The notes beneath the pieces were generated by a model, which did no database searches, was not told where the DNA came from, and worked only from the letters and a program-made list of their open reading frames with translations. A DNA stretch of 10,177 bases from Pseudopedobacter sp040392825 (GTDB taxonomy: Bacteria > Bacteroidota > Bacteroidia > Sphingobacteriales > Sphingobacteriaceae), in contig NZ_JBEBVH010000139.1 in NCBI RefSeq assembly GCF_040392825.1, positions 1 to 10,177 on the forward strand. The letters are read 5' to 3'. Each line of letters begins with the position of its first letter. Within the stretch, counting starts at the first letter, position 1. Below, piece after piece: positions 1 to 10,177 of this stretch. A program made the translations under genes and the position numbers.

Positions 1-3000
1 GATTCTATGTCCCTGGATAGTTAAAGTGGGATATCATTCAGGAACTTTACCTTTTGCCTTATCGGGTACCTTGATGGGAAGCTATTAAATGACCAATGTC
101 CCTGACAAATGACATCCTATCTAGACTTATTTATTATTATGGCTAATTCAGGGCTAATGAATAGAGTATTAATGGGCGAGAACCTGAACGTAATAATGGT
201 GGTTTTTTACCCTCTGCTTTGCTATATTGTGAATAAGATGTAGGTGTTTTTTCATGGTGATAATATGCTGTCAGATTAAAGAGTAATACTTCCTGCACTT
301 TGCCAGATAAACTTCTATAGAGAAGTCAGCACACTAAATCATTTCTTATAATTTGAGTTCGACAGTTATTGGTTTGATATTCACTTATATTCCTCTAGTT
401 TACCGCAAATCTCCCTGACAATTTCGAATTTGTTAGTCAATATGATATAGGTTTTTTAGACGTTTTTAGTCAGTTCAGTTTGTTAAAACGAACATAATAT
501 CTACTTGCAGGCTACTTTACAAAAGATCTGCTATTACCATACTATAAATAATATAAATGGGATAGGAGAGTATTCAAAAGCGCAATTGTTTTCTTAAATA
601 AGACATACTTCTGATGGAACCATCGGAATACCTTTTTATATTTGTTCTCTTATTATTAAAATAAGTGAGAGTAATCATGTTTTGATAAAAAATCTGCTTT
701 TATATTTGATCCAGCCTTCTTTCATATGTTGATATGTTACTTTCAAATTGACAAATGATTGACACATGATTGATAATACAAGGCTACTTTTGTACAGTTT
801 TAAAAATTATCTAATTGAAGACCTTAAAGATTATAGCATTTACTCATAAACACATTGAATTGGAGAAGCTAGGGTGTTTAGTGTTATGTAATGATGCTAT
901 TGATAATGTATTAACTTCCGTTCGCAATAGATTTAATATTTCAGAGATATTTTATTTAGGTACTTGTAACAGGGTGGAATTTGTTTTTACTTCTGAACAA
1001 GCTATTGACAAGGAGTTTGCTTTAGATTTTATAAAAGCATTTCATAAGAAGGAACTGGATGGTGAGATTCTTAAATCTATGATTGATAACAGCAATGTTT
1101 ATGAGGGGGAAGATGCTTTAAATCATTTAATGAGGGTTTCCAGTTCTTTAGAGAGCTTAGTAGTAGGAGAGAAGGAAATTCTGGCTCAGGTAAGAAAGGC
1201 TTATGAGACTTGCAGAGAACGAGGATTTACAGGTGACTTTCTTCGTCTAATCATGAGTAGGGTAGTTAAAACGGCAAAGGAAATTTATACATATACTAAT
1301 ATCTCCAGAAATCCCATATCTGTAGTATCTATAGCTTATCGAAAATTAAGGTCGTTAAAAATCAATCCAAACAGTAGGATTTTAATTATAGGTGCGGGAG
1401 AAACAAACCAAAACATTTCTAAATACTTAAAGAAGCACAAGTATCATAATTTCTCTGTTTTTAATAGAACATTGAGTAAGGCGCAAGCGCTTGCAGATGA
1501 ACTGGGAGGAAACGCTTATGATTTAGAGGCTTTAAAGACTTATAAGGAAGGATTTGATATTATTATTACCTGTACTGGTTCTATAGATCCTATTTTAACG
1601 AACGATCTTTATACATCTCTGCTTGCAGGGGAGAAAGAGAAGAAAGTTATAGTAGATCTGGCAATTCCTAATGATGTAGCTCCGGAAGTAATTGCAAATA
1701 ATCACCTGGATTATATAGAAGTTAAAACATTACAAGATATAGCTGACCAGAACCTTAAAGAGCGTTATCAGGAGTTGATTAACGGTGAAGCTATTATCGA
1801 ACAAAATATAAAGGAATTTAGGCCTATCCTGAAGCAGAGAAGGGTCGAAATTGCAATGAAAGAAGTTCCTGAAAAGATTAAGGAAATCAGATCAAGGGCT
1901 TTAAATGATGTATTTGCCAACGAGATTAATACTTTGGATGATAATTCAAGGGAGGTTCTCGAAAAGGTTATGGCTTATATGGAAAAGAAATATATTAGCG
2001 TGCCTATGGTAATTGCTAAAGATATTTTAGTTAAGAATTCTTAATTCTTTATATAGCTTTTTTTAACACTTCCTATTGAGTAAATTTACGGGAAATACTT
2101 TAAATCATTGGACAGAATATTTAAAATTGGTACAAGAGGTAGTGATTTAGCTTTATGGCAAGCTAATCATGTAGCTTCTAAACTAAACGAAGCAGGTTAT
2201 CAGACAGAAATCAAGATTATAAAGACCCAAGGTGATAATATTCTTAACCTGCGATTGGATAAGTTAGAAGGGAAGGGCTTTTTTACAAAGGAATTGGAAG
2301 AGCACCTGATCGCTGGTGATATAGATTTAGCAGTACATTCACACAAGGACTTACCTACAGAGAATCCTCCCGGATTATTTATTTCGGCAGTTTCGGAAAG
2401 AGAAGATCCATCTGAGGTTTTATTGATATTAAAAGATTGTACAGACACTTCCAAAAAGCTTTCTGTAAAGCATAATGGTTTGGTAGGTACATCTTCTAAT
2501 CGCAGGCAATCACAAATATCTTCGGTAAGACCAGATTTGGAATTTGAGGATTTAAGGGGGAATGTGAATACGCGTATCCAAAAACTCAGAGATGAGAATT
2601 ATGATGCTATAGTTCTTGCAAAAGCAGGTATTTCCAGATTGAAACTAGATTTATCTGAGTTTTATATAGAAACTATTGAACCTGCAGCTGAAATGGTTCC
2701 TGCTCCGGCACAGGGTGTCCTGGCTGTTCAGATAAGAGAAGGAGATATGGAACTGGATTCCATTTTAAAGCATGTAATTCATGATGAAGAAGTGGCTGCA
2801 TGTATTGCGGTAGAAAGAAAAGTTTTGAATCTTTTCAATGGTGGGTGCCATATGCCTTTAGGTTCTTACTGTAAAAAGGAAGATGGTGTATATAAAGTAT
2901 GGACAGCAAAGTCGGATGAAGCCGAGGAATTTGTGGACAGATTGTATCTGGAAGCTGAAACTACAGAAGGTTTAGCTGAACGAATTGTTCAGAAATTTGA

Positions 3001-6000
3001 TTATTCTAATAGAAATTTACCTAAGAAGGTTTTTATATCCAGGGAGTTGTCTGAACATAGTTATTTTGCCAGAGCTTTAGCAAAACATGATATTGAGATT
3101 GATGCAAGATCTTTGATTAAAACAGTTCCAACTATCCATAAAATTGATTCATACATTTTTAAACACATCGATTGGATCTTTTTTAATAGTAAAAACGCCA
3201 TTGATTATTTTTTCAGGTTAGAGCCAATATTACCTAAGCATGTTAAGTTTGGTGTAGTGGGCAGAGGATCGGAAGATGCGTTGCGTCTTTTGGGTAAAGT
3301 ACCCGATTTTGTTGGCGAAAGTAGTGATACTGCAGATGTAGCGGAGGAATTTGCTGCTGTTGCTAATGGAACAAGCGTATTATTTCCAATGGCAAAAGAT
3401 TCTTTAAGGAGTATTATAAAAGGCCTTTCTGCTGACACAAAGATTAATGAGCTGGTAGTTTACGAGACGATTTTGCTGGACGACGTAGATAAAAGCTATG
3501 CTGATATCTTAGTTTTTACCAGTCCGTCTAACGTTCAGGCCTATTTTGAGGAAAATCTTTTAGAACCAGGGCAAAAAATAGTATCTATTGGGGCTTCTAC
3601 AGGTAAAAAGCTGGAAGAGATAAATATCACATCATATATATTACCTGCGTCGCCGGATGAAATTGGTCTGGCAGAAGCTGTTTTTGGTATAGATATGAAT
3701 AAATAAAAAGGAAAGAAATGTTAAGCAGACCGAGAAGAAACAGGAAATCTCAAGTTATCAGAGATATGGTGCAGGAGAATCATTTAAGAGCTTCTGATTT
3801 AATTTTTCCATTGTTTATTATAGACGGGCAAAACAGGAAGACAGAAGTATCTTCTATGCCGGGTATTTACAGATATTCTATAGATCTGTTATTGAAAGAG
3901 GTAGAGTCTTGCATGAACCTGGGACTTAAGGCGTTTGACCTTTTTCCGAATATTGAAGAATCTAAAAAAGATAAGGTTGCTACAGAAAGTTTAAATAAAG
4001 ACGGCATTTATTTAAGGGCTATCAGAGAAGTTAAGAAGAATTTCCCCGAGGCATGTGTAATTACAGATGTTGCTATGGATCCGTATAGCTCGGATGGGCA
4101 TGATGGTTTAGTGGAGAATGGAGAAATCTTAAATGACGAAACTTTAGAAATCCTGGCAAAAATGTCTTTGGCGCATGCAGAAGCAGGTGCAGACATTATA
4201 GCACCATCTGATATGATGGATGGCCGGGTAGGATATATCCGTGAGGCCTTAGACGGTCAGGGTTTTAAAAATACGTCTATTATGTCTTATACGGCCAAAT
4301 ACGCAAGTGCTTTTTACGGTCCGTTCAGAGATGCGTTAGAGTCGGCTCCCAAATTTGGTGATAAGAAAACTTATCAGATGAATCCGGCAAATCAAAGAGA
4401 GGCTCTTATTGAAGCGGCTTTAGATGTTGAAGAAGGTGCAGATTTTTTAATGGTAAAGCCAGCATTAGCTTATTTAGATGTTATTAAAGTCCTGAAAGAT
4501 AATTTTGACTTACCAATTGCAGCTTACAATGTTAGCGGTGAATATGCAATGATAAAATCTGCTGTACAAAAAGGCTGGTTAGAGGAAGGGAGAACGATTA
4601 CCGAAATTTTAATGGGAATGAAGCGGGCTGGTGCTGATGTGATTTTAACTTATCACGCTAAGGAAGTTTTGGAAAAAGGTTGGATTTAATTTTGCTTATT
4701 AACGATATACATCAATTCTATTATAATGTTCGACTCTATTAAGAATATACTATCCGGAAATGACAACGATATTCCTGTTTCAAACAGGGAGCGGAAAGAG
4801 ATTGTAAGGGAAAAATCTGAAGCTTTATACGAGAAAGCTAAAACCTTTTTTCCCGGGGGTGTAAATTCACCAGTTAGAGCTTTCAAATCCGTTTACGGAA
4901 CGCCATTATTTATAGAAAAAGGTGACGGATGTTTTTTGTGGGATGCAGACGGAAATAAATTTGTTGATTTTTGTTGCTCCTGGGGCCCGTTGATTTTGGG
5001 TCACAATCATCCAAAAGTAAGAGAGAAAGTTATTGAGGTTATGCAACATGGAATGTCTTTTGGGGCACCAACTGCATTAGAAAATGAATTAGCGGGGCTA
5101 ATCATCAATAATAATAAATATATTGAGAAAATCAGGTTTACCAGTTCGGGGACAGAGGCAGTGATGTCTGCCATTCGTTTGGCCAGAGGAGTAACGGGAA
5201 GAGATAAGATTATTAAGTTTGAAGGCTGTTATCATGGGCACTCAGATTCCTTATTGGTTAAAGCAGGGTCAGGATTGGTTACTTTCGGAGAAACTTCTTC
5301 TGCAGGTATTCCAAAAGCATTCGCTAATGAGACCATAGTTGTTCCTCTTAATGACAGAGAAGCTATATCGGAAGCTTTTAAAACTTTCGATAATCAGATT
5401 GCGGCAATCATCATAGAGCCTATTCCAGCAAATAACGGATTATTATTGCAGGATAAAGCGTATCTGGAATTCTTAAGAGAAATTACTAAAGCAAATGGTT
5501 CCCTATTGATTTTTGATGAGGTTATTTCCGGATTTAGAGTTGGTTTTGAAGGTGCTGCCGGCTATTATAATATTCAGCCGGACATTATCACTTATGGAAA
5601 AATTATAGGTGGCGGTTTGCCTGTTGGCGCTTATGCTTCTTCAGCAGAAATTATGTCACATATTTCTCCAGACGGTGGAGTTTATCAGGCGGGAACCTTA
5701 TCCGGAAATCCGGTAGCTATGGCCGCAGGTATTGCGCAATTATCGGAACTTTTGAAGTCCGGATTTTATAAAGAGCTTAATTCTAAAACACAGGAATTTG
5801 CCGAGTCTATCCAACGCTATGCATCGGCCAAGAATTATAAACTGAAAGTTTTCCAGATAGGATCTATTTTCTGGATATCGTTTACTGATAAAGATAAGAT
5901 TCAAAGTGCAGATGATATTGATGCAAGCGGAATGGAAAGATTTAAGGAAATGCATAAAGAGTTGCTGAACAGAGGTGTTTATTTTGGCCCTTCGGGTTAT

Positions 6001-9000
6001 GAAGTTGGTTTTATTTCATCAGAACATAATAAAACAGAGCTGGAGAAGGTAAAACGTGTTATATTCGAAGTTCTGGATATCGTATTCAAAAAGTAAATTA
6101 TGAGGCCGCTAACCATTTTCTATATTATCGTCTTTTATGTAATAGCACAGCTGTTCTGGTGGGCAACTTTGCTGATTGCGTATAATCCGGTTAGGAAATG
6201 GATGGTAGTTGGAGAGGGTGTAGTTTTCCTTTCGTTAATGACTTTGGGTGCAATTATGCTTCACAAGGCATTTAACAGAGAGCGTAGGATGAATGTACAG
6301 AAAAAGAACTTCCTGCTTTCTGTTACTCATGAATTGAAATCGCCTTTAGCTTCCATTAAACTTTATCTTCAAACCATTATGAAAAGAGAGCTGGATACAG
6401 AAACACAGCGTAGTTTCATCAGAAAGTCTCTTTTAGATGTCGAGCGTTTGGACGATATGGTGGAGAATATGCTGCTGGCAGCTAAAATTGAGAACAATTC
6501 TTACAGCTTTCCAAAGGAAAGTTTTAATTTTTCGGAATTGGTAGAAAGAGTTGTTGGCCGATTGCAGATTCATGTATGCAGTAAAGAGGCTTTGGTTACA
6601 GATATAGAGCCGGACGTTTATGTAACCGGAGATAAGTTCTCTTTAAGTGCTGTAGTGTCGAATTTAATAGAAAATGCGGTAAAATATTCCGCTCAGTGCG
6701 ATCCAATATTTGTAGGAGTATCTAAATCTCCGAATGGAAAAGTTTGTTTTAAAGTTGCTGATTTAGGAATAGGGATTTCGGACGAGGAAAAACCAAAAAT
6801 ATTCAACAGGTTTTATAGAGTTGGAAGTGAGGACACTCGAAAAACTAAAGGTACGGGTTTGGGGTTATTTATTGTGAAGCAGGTGTTGGATAATCACCAG
6901 GCACAAATTAAAGTAAAAGATAACACTCCCAAAGGAACTGTTTTTGAGGTTTCTTTGGATTAACAAGTATTTATCATGATAAATAAACAAAGAATTTTAT
7001 TGATGGAAGATGAAGAGCATCTTCTGGAAGCTATCAAATTAAACCTCGAAATGGAAGGCTTTTTTGTGAGAGCGGTTACCGACGGTAAAAAAGCTTTAAA
7101 AGTTTTCAAAGAGGAAAAGTTTAATCTGATCATTTTAGATGTGATGGTTCCAGAGATCGATGGATTTCAGGTCGCAGAAACAATAAGACTAGAAAACTCT
7201 GAGGTTCCGATTATGTTCCTAACGGCTAAAAATACATCGGAAGATAGAATAACTGGCCTTAAAAAAGGAGCAGATGATTATTTAACGAAGCCTTTCAATT
7301 TAGAGGAGCTGATTTTAAGGGTGAATAACCTGATTAAAAGAAGCATGAAAGGTGATGAACTGAAAGAATTAAACTCTTATAAAATAGGTGATAAAACTAT
7401 TTATTTCAATTCTTATGAATTGAAAAATGAAGATGGTACCATTACTCCGTTGACAAAAAAGGAAACTATGTTACTGAAATTGTTGATAGAGCGTAAGAAT
7501 GAAGCGGTTTCCAGAGAGCAGATCTTAGAAACTGTTTGGAATTACGATGTTTATCCTTCAACCAGGACTATAGATAATTTCATCCTTACATTTAGAAAAT
7601 ATTTCGAGCCAGATCAAAAAAATCCTATTTATTTTCACTCAATTCGTGGCGTTGGCTATAAATTTACAGATGCTGGCTAATGTTTACTAACGGAGCGAGG
7701 GTTTTAGTTTGCATTCTTCTGGCTTTTGTAGCCGTACTGGCTTTTTATTTCAAAGTCTATGAAATAACGCTTTTGGCCGTTTTTTTCATAGGCTATGTTA
7801 TTTGGGGGTATTTCAAAGAGGGAACGGTTGTTTTGGCTGCCAGGCAATACAAAAATGGTGATTATGCAAAAGCTAAAGCACTTTTATATTCCATCAAGAA
7901 TCCTAATTTATTGAGTAAGAAAAGATTGCCTTATTACGAATTTATTTTAGGCAACATTGCCTTAAAGGAGGCTGATTACGAAGAAGCGGAGGCCCATTTA
8001 AGTAAGGCTGCATTTTTAGGATTGCGGGCGGGAGACATTATTGCTTCTCTATTGCATCTGGCAAATATTGCTTTAAGAAACAGAGACAGGGAAAAAGGGT
8101 TGGCCTGGTTGGCCGAAACCAAAGATTTGCCTCTAACATCAAGACAAAAAAGTATTATAGAAAACATAGAAAGGGAGTTAAAGAAAATTTAAATGAAAAA
8201 TTCGTTATTTATTAAGGCGGCTTTATCACAGGAAACAGAACGTCCACCGGTTTGGATGATGCGTCAGGCAGGACGATTTATGCCCGAGTATTGGGAAATC
8301 AAGAATAAATATTCATTTCTTGAAATGTGCAAAACTCCTGAAATTGCTGCAGATGTTACTATGCTTCCGGTAGATTTATTGGGCATAGATGCTGCAATTT
8401 TGTTCTCTGATATTTTGGTTACAGGCGAGGCTATGGGCGGAAAGCTAAGTTTCGAACAGGGCGTTGGGCCTAAGTTTGCAAATCCTGTACAAAACATAAA
8501 AGATATAGAGGCTTTAGAAGTTGATGTTTTAGACCGGCTTCAATATGTTGCTGATGCTATTAAGGTTATTCAGGGGCGCTTATCTAAGCTTGGAGATCAG
8601 CAGATACCTTTAATTGGTTTTGCAGGTGCTCCGTTTACGGTAATGAGCTATCTGGTAGAAGGAGGTTCTTCTAAAGATTTTAAGAAAACCAAGCTATTCA
8701 TGTTCAACCAACCAGAAGCAGCGCATAAGTTATTAGAAAAAATAGCTGATGTGACTGTAGATTATCTGAATATGCAGATTGCCGCAGGCGTTAACGCTGT
8801 TCAGATTTTTGATAGCTGGGCGCTTTCTTTAAGTTGGGATGATTATAAGGAGTTCTCTCATCGTTATATTCAGAATATTATTTCCAGATTGAATCGTACG
8901 GTTCCTGTAATTTCTTTCTGTAAGGGAAGCTCGGTCTTTGCACCGTTAATGGCCGAAGCTAAGCCGGATGTTGTAAGTGTAGACTGGAATGCAGATTTAA

Positions 9001-10177
9001 AAAATATTAAATCTGCTCTTCCGCAGGGTATTGCTGTACAAGGGAATTTAGATCCATTTGTACTATATGCGGATAAAGCTGTGATAAAAGACAGGATTTT
9101 AAGGATTATCGAAAGGATGAGAGGTGAAAAAGGTTTTATTTTCAATCTCGGCCATGGTATTATGCCGGATATTCCTTTTGATAACGTGAAATACGCAATT
9201 GAAGTTATAAAAAGCGTTTAAGAGACCTCACCCTAAATCCCTCTCTTTCGAGAGGGACTTTTGAAATAAAAAACTGAAAAATGTACAGATACGTTTTAGC
9301 TATTCATATCATTTTTATGGTCAGTTGGATGGCGGGGTTATTTTATATCGTCAGATTGTTTATTTATCATACCGAAGCCAACGAAAAACCGGAAGCAGAT
9401 CGTAGTATACTTCAGAATCAATTCCAGCTGATGGAATCTAAGCTATGGAATATCATCACTACTCCGGCCATGGTGCTTACCGTTTTAGCTGGTTTAACGA
9501 TGTTATACCTGAATCCCGGTTTACTTTCTGTTGGCTGGATGCATGTTAAACTGACTTTTGTACTGGGGTTGCTGATCTATCATTTCAGATGCCAATCTAT
9601 TATGAAGCAACTTAGACTTGGCATCTTTAAGTTAAGCAGCACACAATTACGTTTTTGGAATGAATTGGCTACCATTTTTTTAGTGGCAATTGTGTTTACT
9701 GTTATTCTGAAAAGTGCTATTGACTGGCTTTATGGTCTAGTGGGTCTGGTGATTTTTGCGGTAGTAATTATGAGTGCGGTTAAGGTTTATAGGTATTATA
9801 GATTGAAGAACCGTAAAGATCGCTAGGAAATATTCCTGTTTTTAGTTTTACTTTATGTTTCTGTTTTCATGATCTGTCTAAACTCTCTTTTGGAGAAATT
9901 TTTTATGCTCTCGTAGGCAGAGATGAGAGGTGTTAATAATTGTTTGCTTACGCACAAGGCTTTCCGTCCTCAGTAGCCGGACTAGCCTAGATACTTTTGA
10001 GGCCAAAAGTATCCAAAAGCCTTTCTCAATCCCGCTTGTGCCTTTTGCTAGACCTACCACACGTAAAAAAACAGTTAACGCTTTATTTTTGCTGGCAGTA
10101 TTTTATTAATGTATCTGTATTCCGAACGCAAAAATGAGGCTTGTCAGTGCTTTATGATTGTTCAGTACACTGTTTTT

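Overview
The window carries a tetrapyrrole (heme) biosynthesis cluster of eight genes on the + strand plus a ninth heme gene just downstream. The organism is most likely a member of the Bacteroidota, probably the Sphingobacteriaceae (Pedobacter-like). This rests on the low GC content, promoters of the TAnnTTTG type, the lack of strong Shine-Dalgarno sequences, the fused hemC-hemD gene, the HemJ-type protoporphyrinogen oxidase and the protein sequences themselves. The assignment comes from recognition of families, not from a database search.

Layout. Positions 1-814 hold no convincing gene. The first ~115 bases look like the terminus of an insertion sequence. The last ~210 bases before hemA hold a 20-bp dyad, three exact TAnnTTTG boxes and three tandem 11-bp repeats next to the best promoter. 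Next come hemA (815-2044), a hemC-hemD fusion (2108-3706), hemB (3718-4689) and hemL (4726-6096). A two-gene sensor kinase/response regulator pair follows (6100-7680), then a small membrane-anchored TPR-like protein (7680-8192) and hemE (8193-9221). A hairpin-bearing repeat separates hemE from hemJ (9281-9826). The final 351 bases are non-coding and hold a weak terminator and a structured element of about 135 bp with nested inverted repeats.

How the genes work together. HemA and HemL turn glutamyl-tRNA into 5-aminolevulinate (C5 pathway). HemB makes porphobilinogen, HemC and HemD make uroporphyrinogen III, and HemE makes coproporphyrinogen III. HemJ is the probable membrane oxidase of protoporphyrinogen IX. 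Coproporphyrinogen oxidase (hemF/hemN) and ferrochelatase (hemH) are not in this window. HemJ points to the classical protoporphyrin-dependent route.

The most interesting part is the middle. From hemL to hemE the gaps are 3, 12, -1 and 0 nt, so the kinase, regulator and TPR protein are co-transcribed with the pathway and partly translationally coupled to it. The kinase has almost no extracytoplasmic sensor, and the TPR protein has the architecture of a miniature HemY. Together they could form a heme-pathway control or scaffolding module, but that is inference.
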